Source of the DNA: a virus
DNA: 64,000 nucleotides
Direction: 5' to 3' (one strand)
IMG/VR virus record: IMGVR_UViG_3300020380_000001
Location: 186,001-250,000 of that record
Translations under genes and position numbers: made by a program
In this document: positions 21,212-30,091 of the stretch, one piece after another
Layout of the letters: each line of letters opens with the position of its first letter
Numbering within the stretch: position 1 is the stretch's first letter
Notes under the pieces: model-generated
Databases searched by the model: none
What the model saw: only the letters and a program-made list of their open reading frames with translations
Told to the model about the DNA's origin: nothing

Positions 21212-22651
21212 TTAGCCGTCGATTATAGCTAAACGGTAACCAGGGTTACCGGCTGTATCAGTTTCATATGCCCAGATACGATAGTCTTGGTTGTTAACCG
21301 TCAACGCGTGGTGAGTTTGACCAACACCTGACGTAAGCAAGTAAACACCAGTGCCTGAACTAATATCGCCACCGAAGTGGCCTAGTCCAATGTTGTGTGC
21401 GCCGAACGGAATTAAGATTGGCTGATATGCCAAGCTCGCGTCTAAGTGCAAGTTAACATCTAGTCCTAGTGCGCCAACAATATCGTTAGGATCAGTAATA
21501 CGAGGACCAACGCCGCCAGATGCAGTACCGTATGACGGGGAGGCACCGCCCAGCGTAGACAATTGCATCATACAGTAGTCAACACTCGAGTCGATGTTAT
21601 ACTCGCTGAAGTCGTTGATACACTTGAAGTAATCATAGCGCTCGAACGATGTGCCGATATTTTTCAAGTTAGGCATAGAGTCAAACTTAAAGAAAGGCAT
21701 AACTGATGGGCCGCCTCCGCCGCCAAGGCTGTTAGTAAGCATTTCAGTCGAAATAGGAACAGTAGTAAACACATAAGGGTCATACGCGTTTTCAACGGTG
21801 TCCCATGGACTTAGGCGAGTATGTTCGAATAAGAACGGAGAACCAGAGCTTGTAGACAAGTTATTGTAAAACGACTGGAAGCCTACGTGACGATCAGACG
21901 CCGTGATAAGAAGCATTGTCTCACCTTGCGCTTGTTTAAAAGCGAAGCTGATTTGTTCTTTATGTAGACGCCAGTTAGCACTGTTATTCAAGTCTTCAGC
22001 ACGCGGCACACCTGCGCCGTTGTTATACGGGTTATAAAGACCGTTATTAATTGCTTTGTTTGCACCCGTAGAGAATACCATGTTGTGGTATGCCGGGTAA
22101 AGTTCGCCGTTAAGACCGTGCACTGCCGGATCAGGTGTAGCGCCTACGGCTGCCCACTGTGGTCCGTTTACTGCAAGAGTTGCGTCGTCTACATGAGCGT
22201 GGAAGCGTACTAATACACAACGGTCCATACGTACTGTACGAACACCAGTTCCGTTTTCGTCAAGCGTTGCCATGCCTTCTACTGTAGAAGAGCCCGGGTT
22301 AGCGTTAGCGAAGAAATCCCATGAAATACCTTCGCCAGACGGATCGCCAGGAAGGATCCCTAGTCCAGGAAGCTTTTGTGGGATGAACAGTTCCATATAA
22401 CGGAAGCGTGTTGGATCATCAGTCATTGGCTGTTTAAGGAACACGCTCTTGTCAGCGCCAGCACTGTTCTGTAACCTGCCTTGCTCTACCCAGTTAGACG
22501 TTGTAACAGTGGTACTGATATAACTATCATCTGGTTGGATACGAGCGCTTAAGGTCGCAATGTTAGTTTCACCAGTCAATACACTGGCAATGTCGTTCAT
22601 TACATCTACTGGATCGACATTTTCAATGTCATAGTGTAGAGCTGCGTACAT
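21212..22651 (-). CDS. Structural/tail-associated protein, 479 aa
   Basis: A beta- and glycine-rich protein starting MYAALHYDIENVDPVDVMND, with many short loops of Ser/Gly/Pro and a C-terminal 'YRIWAYETDTAGNPGYRLAIIDG'. It resembles phage virion proteins of unknown role. AAGGAG precedes the ATG and the late octamer lies 40 nt upstream. It has its own terminator, so it is a single-gene unit, often a sign of an abundant virion protein. Confidence 0.7.
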   Translation of the reverse strand: MYAALHYDIENVDPVDVMNDIASVLTGETNIATLSARIQPDDSYISTTVTTSNWVEQGRLQNSAGADKSVFLKQPMTDDPTRFRYMELFIPQKLPGLGILPGDPSGEGISWDFFANANPGSSTVEGMATLDENGTGVRTVRMDRCVLVRFHAHVDDATLAVNGPQWAAVGATPDPAVHGLNGELYPAYHNMVFSTGANKAINNGLYNPYNNGAGVPRAEDLNNSANWRLHKEQISFAFKQAQGETMLLITASDRHVGFQSFYNNLSTSSGSPFLFEHTRLSPWDTVENAYDPYVFTTVPISTEMLTNSLGGGGGPSVMPFFKFDSMPNLKNIGTSFERYDYFKCINDFSEYNIDSSVDYCMMQLSTLGGASPSYGTASGGVGPRITDPNDIVGALGLDVNLHLDASLAYQPILIPFGAHNIGLGHFGGDISSGTGVYLLTSGVGQTHHALTVNNQDYRIWAYETDTAGNPGYRLAIIDG

Positions 22652-22690
22652 TTTATAAATTCTCCTTGATCAAGAAATCTTATTTCTTAT

Positions 22691-22698
22691 TATTTAGT
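22691..22698 (-). promoter_or_regulatory. Late-promoter-like octamer ACTAAATA
   Basis: Exact octamer 40 nt upstream of the 479-aa gene. Confidence 0.55.
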
Positions 22699-22707
22699 GG
22701 ACCGCTA

Positions 22708-23988
22708 TCACAGGACTAGTGTTTCTAAGTTCTTCTTAGTAGACACTTCAGGGTCATCGTATAGCTGCGAACTGCGGTTATCGCCAGCTACAACATATTC
22801 GATTTCCTGTCCTACTTGCCTGCGTATTATTGTATGGGTTGCGCTGGTGTCAAAATCAACAACATCACTTAATATTAATGTAGGCGACAGTATTGTCGTT
22901 TCGCCCCCAGCGTCATTAGTGTCACTAGCTACGCCCATCTGTTCGTATCCATTAAAGCCAAAACCCCATAGCTCACCACTATCATATAACACCAATGTAT
23001 GGCTTGAGCCGCATTTTACTTTTACTGGGATACCAGTAGCGCCAATGTTAACCAATACAGGCGTGTCAGTGGCATCATGTGTTAAGAAGGTAGGTGCTGT
23101 TATGTCACCTAGCTGTCCGTAGTAATTGTGGCCGAGCGCATAAAGATCACCGTCTTTGATATAGACAGTATGTGCACCGCCGCATGCTATCTCGTCAACA
23201 CCAGTATCTAGTAATACAGGGTCAGCGTTTTGTGATGCAGTGCCAGTCGGGTATACCGTGCCTACTTGTCCGTAGCGATTATAACCTAATACCATTAAAT
23301 CGCCGGCATTGGTGATATAAGCGCCGTGGTAATAGCCTAGGCTTACTTTGTCCGGGTTGACGTCTATAATGTTAGTCTGCATAGTAAAGACAGCACGGTA
23401 AGATGAACCATAAAAACCCACTTGGCCTGATTCGTTGGCGCCAGCTGTCCATACGTTACCGTCAAAATCCATTACCCATGAATAATAGCCGCCTGCCCAA
23501 GCACGCATAACATTTCGTTTTAGAGGGCCTCCTGTTTCTTTAGTAGTAACCGTATTGTAACGAGAGTCAGAGTAACCAAGTTGCCCTTGTCTGTTACTTC
23601 CCATTACATACAACGCGCCGTTACTAGTCAACAAAAGCGCATGTTTAACACCGGTGGATATGTCTAATACTTTTTGTGCTTTGCCGGCGAAGTAGTTGTT
23701 ATCCCTGTCTAAGAGACCCCAACTAGCGTAGTCTGGATTATCTTCAGTGCCGGTGTCCGTAATCCCTGCTTCTTCGTTTTCGTTGGCGTACTGTAATCCA
23801 AGTTGCCCGTACGTGTTGTCACCGCTTACATGTAGTACGCCTGTTTCGGGGTCTAGTATGATACTGAATGCGCGGCTTACACCGTAAAGGCTAATTATGT
23901 CAGTAAGCTTTGCGTTATTATTAGCAGGGGATCCTATTAACACGCCACCAGAAAATACTTGGGAGCCTGTTAGGGTGATTAAAGCCAT
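22708..23988 (-). CDS. RCC1-like beta-propeller protein, 426 aa
   Basis: Contains about six or seven RCC1-type blades with the recurring 'G.N..GQLG' signature: GDNTYGQLG, GSNRQGQLG, GANESGQVG, GYNRYGQVG, GHNYYGQLG and GFNGYEQMG, each followed by 'h.hI..G..H....' strands. RCC1 propellers bind proteins or carbohydrates; here a tail-associated adhesin is the likeliest role. AGGAGG precedes the start, and the ATG overlaps the receiver-domain gene by one base. Confidence 0.88.
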   Translation of the reverse strand: MALITLTGSQVFSGGVLIGSPANNNAKLTDIISLYGVSRAFSIILDPETGVLHVSGDNTYGQLGLQYANENEEAGITDTGTEDNPDYASWGLLDRDNNYFAGKAQKVLDISTGVKHALLLTSNGALYVMGSNRQGQLGYSDSRYNTVTTKETGGPLKRNVMRAWAGGYYSWVMDFDGNVWTAGANESGQVGFYGSSYRAVFTMQTNIIDVNPDKVSLGYYHGAYITNAGDLMVLGYNRYGQVGTVYPTGTASQNADPVLLDTGVDEIACGGAHTVYIKDGDLYALGHNYYGQLGDITAPTFLTHDATDTPVLVNIGATGIPVKVKCGSSHTLVLYDSGELWGFGFNGYEQMGVASDTNDAGGETTILSPTLILSDVVDFDTSATHTIIRRQVGQEIEYVVAGDNRSSQLYDDPEVSTKKNLETLVL

Positions 23989-24410
23989 TAGTCCTCCTGT
24001 GACTCTTTGGCTTCGTCTTGCATAATAGCAGAAACGAACTTAGTGAATACTCGGTCAACGTAACGTTCAATCTCACTAGTCACAATCGGCTTAAGGATAT
24101 ACTTGTCAACAGGCCATTTAGCAAACTCTTCTACTATGTTCCTGTCATAATATGACGTGCATACTGCGACATGAGCGTCTGTTTTCTTTTCAGTGAACAT
24201 GTACTCTAATGTCTTTAACCCGCTGTCCTGCGAGTCTAAACAAATGTCCTGGAATATGAGGTGATAGCTCATTAAGTCTAATAAATTGATAGCGTTCTCC
24301 AAGTCATACGCCTGCATAACATTAGCATTACTACCTAAGGTTTTTTCGACAGCCAGCTTAATAATCTCGCTAGTGACACGACAATCTTCTATTATAAGCA
24401 CTTTAAACAT
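23988..24410 (-). CDS. CheY-like response regulator receiver protein, 140 aa
   Basis: A stand-alone receiver domain with all key residues: the acidic pair E8-D9, phospho-acceptor D55 (YHLIFQDICL), T85 (VCTSYY) and K107 followed by Pro (YILKP). There is no DNA-binding domain; an acidic tail ends the protein. It would be phosphorylated by a histidine kinase, presumably of the host. It is in an operon with the RCC1 protein (1-base overlap), behind GGAGG and an octamer at 24462-24469. Confidence 0.9.
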   Translation of the reverse strand: MFKVLIIEDCRVTSEIIKLAVEKTLGSNANVMQAYDLENAINLLDLMSYHLIFQDICLDSQDSGLKTLEYMFTEKKTDAHVAVCTSYYDRNIVEEFAKWPVDKYILKPIVTSEIERYVDRVFTKFVSAIMQDEAKESQED

Positions 24411-24461
24411 GATTAATCCTCCAGGACAGTAATAGAGATTGGACCGTCCGTTGTTTAAGAT

Positions 24462-24469
24462 TATTTAGT
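24462..24469 (-). promoter_or_regulatory. Late-promoter-like octamer ACTAAATA
   Basis: Exact octamer 52 nt upstream of the receiver gene. Confidence 0.55.
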
Positions 24470-24480
24470 TGTAAAACTTC

Positions 24481-24508
24481 TTGACATGTTTGAATATGAA
24501 ACTAATAT
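24481..24508 (+). promoter_or_regulatory. Host-like (early-type) promoter
   Basis: Consensus TTGACA and TAATAT with a 16-bp spacer on the plus strand, 34 nt upstream of the 47-aa gene and divergent from the late octamer. Confidence 0.7.
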
Positions 24509-24542
24509 TAACAGCGACACAGACAAACAAGAGTAAATACTT

Positions 24543-24686
24543 ATGCAACGTGATTATATCAACATGTATCAACAAGAAGAGAAAGGCATGTCAAACGAAA
24601 CAAAGTCCACAATTAAGTGGGCACTTGCTGCGTTAGTATGTACGTTCATTGTTGTATGGATGGCAGCGCCATACTTGTTAGCGTAA
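24543..24686 (+). CDS. Small membrane protein, 47 aa
   Basis: A short frame (MQRDYINMYQQEEKGMSNET..) with one C-terminal transmembrane helix (~27-47, LAALVCTFIVVWMAAPYLLA). An AAGAG site precedes the ATG; an inner ATG at 24588 also has GAAGAG and would give 32 aa. It has its own promoter and terminator, so is a real transcription unit. Early small membrane proteins in phages often alter the host envelope or exclude other phages, but that is only context. Confidence 0.7.
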   Translation: MQRDYINMYQQEEKGMSNETKSTIKWALAALVCTFIVVWMAAPYLLA

Positions 24687-24702
24687 TAAAAGTTTTTGAA
24701 AC

Positions 24703-24726
24703 AAAAGCGCCTACGGGCGCTTTTTT
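24703..24726 (+). terminator. Rho-independent terminator
   Basis: GCGCC-TACG-GGCGC hairpin with a T6 tail, 17 nt after the 47-aa gene. Confidence 0.92.
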
Positions 24727-24740
24727 ATTGCCTGAAATAA

Positions 24741-24791
24741 TTGAAATTATTTTCAAATAGGTATTGTGTTTGAGTGTCATTTTGCTATTAT
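24741..24791 (+). promoter_or_regulatory. Early-type promoter with upstream AT palindrome
   Basis: TTGTGT (24764-24769) and TATTAT (24786-24791), 16-bp spacer. TTGAAATTATTTTCAA at 24741-24756 lies just upstream. Nearly identical to the promoter at 9549 on the other strand. Confidence 0.75.
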
Positions 24792-24840
24792 AACGATGTA
24801 GGGCAATTACGCACTACACAGACAAACAAAGGTATAAATT

Positions 24841-25254
24841 ATGAATACAACTACTATTAAAGTTTTACAAATCCAACTTAGCGACGAAATGTACAACAAA
24901 GTAAACGCTGGTGAATTTGTTCCAGAGTTCATGCTTAAGCGTGATATGGGCTTTGACGGCTCTGAGCGTTGGAAGCCAGAAAACATCAATTCTTATACAC
25001 ATGTTGCTGACGTAGTTGTTGAAGAGCGCGACGAAGAGCTCATGTTGAATGACGCAATGGCGAAAACTCAAGACTTAGGCAACTATGGCAAAACAGTTCA
25101 TCCAATTTTGCCAAAGCGTGTTGTCGTTATTGATGGCAAAACACACGAGTTCAACAACATGGAAACACCGAGCTCAGGCACTGTGTTTATCGTAAACGGC
25201 AACTACTACTTAACAGAATTTATTGGCTTCAAAAAAGTTACTGTTAGTCAGTAG
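24841..25254 (+). CDS. Hypothetical early protein, 137 aa
   Basis: Beta-rich C-terminal half ('GTVFIVNGNYYLTEF') and an acidic helical N-terminal half. No family recognised. Expressed from an early-type promoter; its 3' end overlaps the convergent 125-aa gene by 11 nt. Confidence 0.75.
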   Translation: MNTTTIKVLQIQLSDEMYNKVNAGEFVPEFMLKRDMGFDGSERWKPENINSYTHVADVVVEERDEELMLNDAMAKTQDLGNYGKTVHPILPKRVVVIDGKTHEFNNMETPSSGTVFIVNGNYYLTEFIGFKKVTVSQ

Positions 25255-25621
25255 TTCCGCTATCCAATATACTACAGAGCTCCGACAGGGGCTCTACATA
25301 CTCCCGGATATAATTGCCGGGAGTTCTTTTATCAGCTGGCCCTTTGCGTTTGTACGTCACTTGCCGTGCAATGCTTTTTATTCGCTCTGATACGGGCGCG
25401 TCGTAGCTGCCGTTAGTGCGCATGTTTACTTTCAGCGCGTGTGCTGCCTGCGACAGTGTACGAACTTCCGTTATTAGTATTTCGTTGCCGTCTATCCCAA
25501 ACTCGCGTGCTACATACTCCATGTCGCTGCGCGGGTCGCTAGTGTCATCTATGCACAATCCGTATGCAACATCGTCAAATACTTGCCCTATGGTTGTTGG
25601 CAGGTGCCTTACAGTTTGCAT
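25244..25621 (-). CDS. Hypothetical protein, 125 aa
   Basis: The only minus-strand gene in this plus-strand island. Alpha/beta protein with 'EFGIDGNEILITEVRTLSQAAHALK' and a basic segment near ~88-100. AAGG lies about 10 nt before the ATG. Convergent overlap with the 137-aa gene may let the two transcripts interfere. No family recognised. Confidence 0.65.
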   Translation of the reverse strand: MQTVRHLPTTIGQVFDDVAYGLCIDDTSDPRSDMEYVAREFGIDGNEILITEVRTLSQAAHALKVNMRTNGSYDAPVSERIKSIARQVTYKRKGPADKRTPGNYIREYVEPLSELCSILDSGTTD

Positions 25622-25763
25622 ATTTTACTACCTTGATGGGTTGCCTATAATAACACAATAGCACCGGTAAATTTTTTTGCAAACTTTTTTATTGGAAAAC
25701 CTTTTTCAAAACAAGAACCTGTTAGAAAATGAAAACTTTTTTTAATTTTTTTTCCAAAAACAC

Positions 25764-25791
25764 TTGCACACCTGTCAAAAAGACCTATAAT
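25764..25791 (+). promoter_or_regulatory. Host-like (early-type) promoter
   Basis: TTGCAC and TATAAT with a 16-bp spacer, about 70 nt upstream of the 107-aa gene. The initially transcribed region (AGATAATGTA) is shared with the promoter at 26485. Confidence 0.75.
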
Positions 25792-25862
25792 AGATAATGT
25801 AGGTTAAATAAGTAACCCACTAAACAAACTTTTGATTTTTTGATTTTATAAGGTAAGACATT

Positions 25863-26186
25863 ATGACAAACGCAAACACTAACGTAAAAACTACTTTTAA
25901 CGCTGTTCGTACTGCTACTGGTTATGACTACACACACGTTAACACTGACGGTGCGCAACATAAAATGACTTTTGTGTGGAAGAAAGGCACTCGCGGTAAC
26001 CCAATACACCTTAAAGTTGCTGACGACAACAAAGCAGTTCTTTCACTAATGATCGGCGGTGCTAAGACGCGTGCTGACGCTGACAAAAAAGCTCGTGACT
26101 ATATCCAAAAGCACAACCTACGTAAACAGCTTCGTGATTGGGCTAAAGGCAAAATCGATCGTCCGATGCTTGTTAAAGCGCAGTAA
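25863..26186 (+). CDS. Hypothetical early protein, 107 aa
   Basis: Basic C-terminal half (ADKKARDYIQKHNLRKQLRDWAKGK) with two predicted helices, beta-rich N-terminal half. A nucleic-acid-binding role is possible. Followed by a strong terminator. Confidence 0.75.
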   Translation: MTNANTNVKTTFNAVRTATGYDYTHVNTDGAQHKMTFVWKKGTRGNPIHLKVADDNKAVLSLMIGGAKTRADADKKARDYIQKHNLRKQLRDWAKGKIDRPMLVKAQ

Positions 26187-26198
26187 TTAATAATTTAC

Positions 26199-26226
26199 AA
26201 AAGCCTACTTTTATAGTAGGCTTTTT
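26199..26226 (+). terminator. Rho-independent terminator
   Basis: AAGCCTAC/GTAGGCTT hairpin with T5, 13 nt after the 107-aa gene. Confidence 0.92.
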
Positions 26227-26252
26227 CATACCCGATATACGAAGGAATGAAT

Positions 26253-26456
26253 ATGAAAAAAACTAATCCAGCCATTTTAGCAGTGTACAAGAGATGCCAA
26301 CAGGGCGACAATTCTGCTCGTAAGGAGCTCGTAGAGCACCACAAAAAGAAGTTTCCGCGTCACAGCATTCACGCAAGCAAGGAAAACTTCGACACTATGT
26401 TGAGCTCCAATGGCGCGCCTAAGTTTTATCATATGCTTTACTTGCACCTAACTTAA
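26253..26456 (+). CDS. Small basic protein, 67 aa
   Basis: Starts at the second ATG (MKKTNPAILAVYKRC), which has GAAGGA at ideal spacing; the ATG at 26247 would overlap the ribosome site. Helical and basic, of unknown function. Confidence 0.6.
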   Translation: MKKTNPAILAVYKRCQQGDNSARKELVEHHKKKFPRHSIHASKENFDTMLSSNGAPKFYHMLYLHLT

Positions 26457-26484
26457 TCAAACAGAAATTCTTTTTGAAAAAGCC

Positions 26485-26512
26485 TTGCGGCTGTCATTAT
26501 TTCATCTATAAT
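26485..26512 (+). promoter_or_regulatory. Host-like (early-type) promoter
   Basis: TTGCGG and TATAAT with a 16-bp spacer, 38 nt upstream of the 66-aa gene. Confidence 0.7.
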
Positions 26513-26549
26513 AGATTATGTAAGTTGATTTATTAAAAAGGTTGAAATT

Positions 26550-26750
26550 ATGACACAGTTACTAGCAGATATTAAAGCGTTTTGTTTAGCAAACTACGAA
26601 GAAGGTTATGATTCTTGTGTAGAGTGCTGGGACGACAGAGATTATGTTGAGTTCATTGAAGAGAACAACGTGAAATCTGTTGACGACTTTGTTAAAGAAT
26701 ACGCCCCGGTAATCGGGCACGCTAACGAAATCCGCAGCACTGCCTTTTAG
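26550..26750 (+). CDS. Small acidic protein, 66 aa
   Basis: Acidic, aromatic-rich helical protein (MTQLLADIKAFCLANYEEGYD..). AAGG precedes the ATG by 7 nt. Unknown function; leads a two-gene operon with the 96-aa gene. Confidence 0.7.
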   Translation: MTQLLADIKAFCLANYEEGYDSCVECWDDRDYVEFIEENNVKSVDDFVKEYAPVIGHANEIRSTAF

Positions 26751-26769
26751 TGCTGCAAGGAGACTTGAT

Positions 26770-27060
26770 ATGCCATCGCCAAATATACCGCAAGAACTTC
26801 GTCAAGCTTGGGCCAAAATACACGGGTTCAAGCTACGTGAAATGATCAAAGCCGAATGCCCTGATGTTGAAGTACGTTCGTGTGACTCAAAACGACGTCA
26901 CTATAAACTGAAAGGCAAAGTGCGAACTGTCAACTTGTACGCGTCAACGGGTACAATATCAGTCGAGCCACACGGTGATATGAAAGGTTTTAACCAACGT
27001 TTAATGATGCCAGAACGCGCAATTAAACGAGCTGTTACTATAGCGAACATCGGTTACTAA
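26770..27060 (+). CDS. Small basic protein, 96 aa
   Basis: Basic alpha/beta protein with 'SCDSKRRHYKLKGKVRTVNLYASTGTISVEPHG'. AAGGAGA precedes the ATG. Possibly nucleic-acid binding. No family recognised. Confidence 0.7.
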   Translation: MPSPNIPQELRQAWAKIHGFKLREMIKAECPDVEVRSCDSKRRHYKLKGKVRTVNLYASTGTISVEPHGDMKGFNQRLMMPERAIKRAVTIANIGY

Positions 27061-27084
27061 AAACTGTCAATTATTTCAGCCAAC

Positions 27085-27111
27085 AAAAAAGCCGCTCGAA
27101 AGCGGCTTTTT
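27085..27111. terminator. Bidirectional rho-independent terminator
   Basis: GCCGCT-CGAA-AGCGGC with an A-run before and T-run after. It ends the plus-strand unit and the 938-aa minus-strand gene. Confidence 0.92.
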
Positions 27112-27133
27112 CATCTTAGCTATTCAACTAGGA

Positions 27134-29950
27134 TTATGAGTTGCGGTATTCAACTACAACAACACCAGCACCCACTGTCGCGCCATTTGGAGTAACAGTG
27201 AACTGAGCAGTAACGTCAGAGCCACCCACAGTAACAAGTGGAGCAGTTTCGAACACGCCTTGTACTTCAGGATCGTTTTCGTCAGCTGACATGTACTCAA
27301 CAGCAGAGCTGTCGTCGAACAATACTTCAGCAGCAGCATCAGCGATAGTGTTAACTTTGAAGCTAACGCGCATAACAGTAGAGCCTGCAGGGATAGTACC
27401 AAGTGATACAGTGCCCGCCGCAGTTAGATCAACAGCCGCACTTAGTGAAGCAACAGATCCAGGTACTACGTTACCAGCAAGTTCTTCGTCAACGTATGCT
27501 TTGGTTACAAGCGTAGTATCAGTACCAGAAGTACGGATGTCAGCAGCAACGTCAGCAGAGTCGTTAGCGATGTCAATTAGGCCAGCACCCTTAGTAGCAA
27601 GAGTAAGACCAACATCAGTGTCAGTACCAGTTGCGCGTAATACAGGAGCAACGCCAGCAGCACCAGCAACAAACTCAAGGTTGTTTACCGCGCCTGCAGG
27701 AGAGTTAACAACTTCAGCAACAAGGTTGCCGTTAGCGTCAATTAGTTTAACAGTACCGTTAGTGCCTGTGCCTGAAGCAGAACCACCACGTAGTTCAACA
27801 TCACCAGCTTGGCCGTCTTCAGCAGCACCACCAGAGATTACAACATCACCAGCGTTTTGGTTGCCAGTGTTTTCACCAGCTTCAATTACAAGCGACTCAC
27901 CGGTATCAGCAGTAATAGCACCCGCGCCGCCAGAACCAATGATTACTTCACCAGAGCCGTTAGGAAGAAGAACTAAGTCTTGGTCCACACCTAGTGTAGA
28001 AATAGTGTTTCCAGAGATGTTGATGTCTGCAACGTCTAGGCCGCCAGCAGCGTCGATGTCAACTTTGTCATTTACTGAGTCGTAAATTACGCCAGCATTT
28101 TGGTTGAAATCACCAGTTGCGTCAGTGAATACTAGGCCACCGTCTACTGTAAGAGTAGAGTCAGCAAGGCCAGCCGCAGTAAATGTACCACCTACTGTTA
28201 AGTTACCAACAACATCAGCGTCACCGCCCACGTCAAGGTTACCAGAGAAATCACCAGCGCCAGTTACTGTTAGTACGCCTGCAGAGAACGCAAGTGCCGC
28301 GTCATCAACAAGTTGGCCTGCAGCGCCAGCAAGTACTAGGCGGCCAGAGGTTAAGTTAGCAGCTTCAACAGTACCACCTTTAACTACTGTAGAAGAAAGC
28401 GCGCCAGTGCCAGAGTCGAACGTAAATGCTGCGTCGTCAGTTAGTAGACCGTCAACACCCGCAAATACTACACGACCTTCAGCAAGGTTAGATGCAATAA
28501 TTTGGTTAGCTTGTAGGCCGGCAGAGTCCCAAACACCAGCTTGTACGCCATCAACTGTCATAGTGATTGCGCCAGTACCCGCGTCAGTTACTGCTACACT
28601 TGTGTCGCCTTCTTCAATAGAGTTAGCAGACGTGTAGTTATTACCGATATAAGTACCAAGCGTGTCAAGAGTTACTTTCTCGTTTGCGCCAGTTGAAGCG
28701 TTAAAGAACACAACTTCGTCTAGTACATCAAGAGCTTCTACCGCAGCAGTTAAGCCGTTAATGTCAAGACCAACAGTCATGTTACCAGATACGCCGTCAC
28801 CGTTAGCGATTACGATACCAGCTTCATCAGCAGCACTAGATGCTTCTAGTGTACGAGATGCGTAAGTACCAGCCGCTGTGCGAACTAGGATGCCGTCAGC
28901 TGTAGCGCTTACTAGGTCTTTGTCAGCCAATAGTTGGTTGAAAGAGATCTTTTCAATTGTGCCGCCGTTGTTAACGATAACTTCTTGTGAACCGTCAGCC
29001 GGTGCAGTTACCGCAGCAAGTGAAGCAAAGTCAAAAGAAAGAGTTGGGTCGCCAGCGATGCCGTCTGCGTTGGTCCATAATAGGCCGTCGCCTGATTGGA
29101 AAGTACGAGATGCATAAGTGTCGTCAGCAGTACGTGCAACGAAACCATCTGCGCTGATGCCTTTAACTACGTCAAGCGAGTTGATCATGCTTGCGATAGT
29201 AGTCTTAGCCATTGTGCCAGTCGACGCGTCGTAAATTGCGATTTCGTCAGCTTCAGCAGCCACAGCAGACGCAAGACCAACAGTGTAGTCTAGCTCAACA
29301 GTGTTACCAGTTAGGCTAATACCAGTGTCGGTATTGATTTGGCCAGCTTCAGAGAATTGAACCCAAACAATTGGATCAGTGTTAAGGTCGATAAGGCCAG
29401 CACCTTGAACCACCCAACCAGTAGTTGCGCCGGCGGCACCTTGTTCTACGAATACGAAGTTACCAGCTGAAACTTCAGCAGCAGGTGAACCGTCTTGGTC
29501 CAATGCACGGCGCCACACACCGTCAGCACCAGTACCCGCAGTAATTACTTCGTAGATACCGTTTTGTAGAGTGTCAGTTTGGTTCTTAACAAGAACACGA
29601 TCGCCGTCTACAAGAGTTTCGCCGTCTACTACATTAGGAGCAGCAGTAAAGCCACCAGTAGAGTTAGCGCCAGCTGATGCGTCATAAGTCGCACCAAGGT
29701 CAGCAGTAGTCGCGACACGTACTGAGCCCTTAGGGTCAAGACCAGCAGAAAGGCTGTCTACATACTCTTTAGTCGTTGCGTCAGATGCGTTTACCGGTGT
29801 TGCAACTTGTACGCGAGACAGTGTAGAGCCATCTTTCGCTGTAGCTTTAAAGGTTCCATTGGCTGTGTCAAAACCTAGTTTACCGCCGCCTTTGCCAAGC
29901 TGTAAACTAGAGCCAACGCCCTTAATGCTATAATTAATAATATCAGACAT
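27134..29950 (-). CDS. Long tail fibre protein, 938 aa
   Basis: The ATG at 29950 (MSDIINYSIKGVGSSLQ) has AGGAG at ideal spacing; 29983 is unsupported. The N-terminus includes 'ATTKEYVDSL', common in phage fibre N-terminal regions. The middle is a long Ala/Gly/Asp/Val-rich beta-repeat region, including segments of the form 'LTVGGTF', 'ADVVGNLTVGG' and 'NISGNTISTLG', typical of trimeric fibres. The last ~90 residues ('GTVSLGTIPAGSTVMRV...TPNGATVGAGVVVVEYRNS') match the C-terminal domain of the 664-aa protein. Late octamer 80 nt upstream; terminator downstream. Confidence 0.82.
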   Translation of the reverse strand: MSDIINYSIKGVGSSLQLGKGGGKLGFDTANGTFKATAKDGSTLSRVQVATPVNASDATTKEYVDSLSAGLDPKGSVRVATTADLGATYDASAGANSTGGFTAAPNVVDGETLVDGDRVLVKNQTDTLQNGIYEVITAGTGADGVWRRALDQDGSPAAEVSAGNFVFVEQGAAGATTGWVVQGAGLIDLNTDPIVWVQFSEAGQINTDTGISLTGNTVELDYTVGLASAVAAEADEIAIYDASTGTMAKTTIASMINSLDVVKGISADGFVARTADDTYASRTFQSGDGLLWTNADGIAGDPTLSFDFASLAAVTAPADGSQEVIVNNGGTIEKISFNQLLADKDLVSATADGILVRTAAGTYASRTLEASSAADEAGIVIANGDGVSGNMTVGLDINGLTAAVEALDVLDEVVFFNASTGANEKVTLDTLGTYIGNNYTSANSIEEGDTSVAVTDAGTGAITMTVDGVQAGVWDSAGLQANQIIASNLAEGRVVFAGVDGLLTDDAAFTFDSGTGALSSTVVKGGTVEAANLTSGRLVLAGAAGQLVDDAALAFSAGVLTVTGAGDFSGNLDVGGDADVVGNLTVGGTFTAAGLADSTLTVDGGLVFTDATGDFNQNAGVIYDSVNDKVDIDAAGGLDVADINISGNTISTLGVDQDLVLLPNGSGEVIIGSGGAGAITADTGESLVIEAGENTGNQNAGDVVISGGAAEDGQAGDVELRGGSASGTGTNGTVKLIDANGNLVAEVVNSPAGAVNNLEFVAGAAGVAPVLRATGTDTDVGLTLATKGAGLIDIANDSADVAADIRTSGTDTTLVTKAYVDEELAGNVVPGSVASLSAAVDLTAAGTVSLGTIPAGSTVMRVSFKVNTIADAAAEVLFDDSSAVEYMSADENDPEVQGVFETAPLVTVGGSDVTAQFTVTPNGATVGAGVVVVEYRNS

Positions 29951-30029
29951 TTTTACTCCTTGTTTAAGTAATTGATCAATCACTCGCTAGCTTGTCTTGC
30001 TAGCATACTTTATTTCCTAAAGTCACCAT

Positions 30030-30037
30030 TATTTAGC
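30030..30037 (-). promoter_or_regulatory. Late-promoter-like GCTAAATA
   Basis: Octamer variant 80 nt upstream of the fibre ATG. Confidence 0.5.
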
Positions 30038-30059
30038 AACTCATGTATTTTATCGAATT

Positions 30060-30084
30060 AAAACAGTACCATTTGACTGTTTTA
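30060..30084 (-). terminator. Probable rho-independent terminator
   Basis: AAAACAGT/ACTGTTTT hairpin with T5 on the minus strand, just after the 373-aa gene. Low GC but symmetric, so possibly bidirectional. Confidence 0.6.
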
Positions 30085-30091
30085 ATTTTGG

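Noticed and set aside
27291-29293. Long plus-strand frames antisense to the 938-aa fibre gene
   Set aside because: They are Ser/Thr/Pro/Ala-rich mirror translations of the repetitive fibre gene, with no ribosome sites or promoters.
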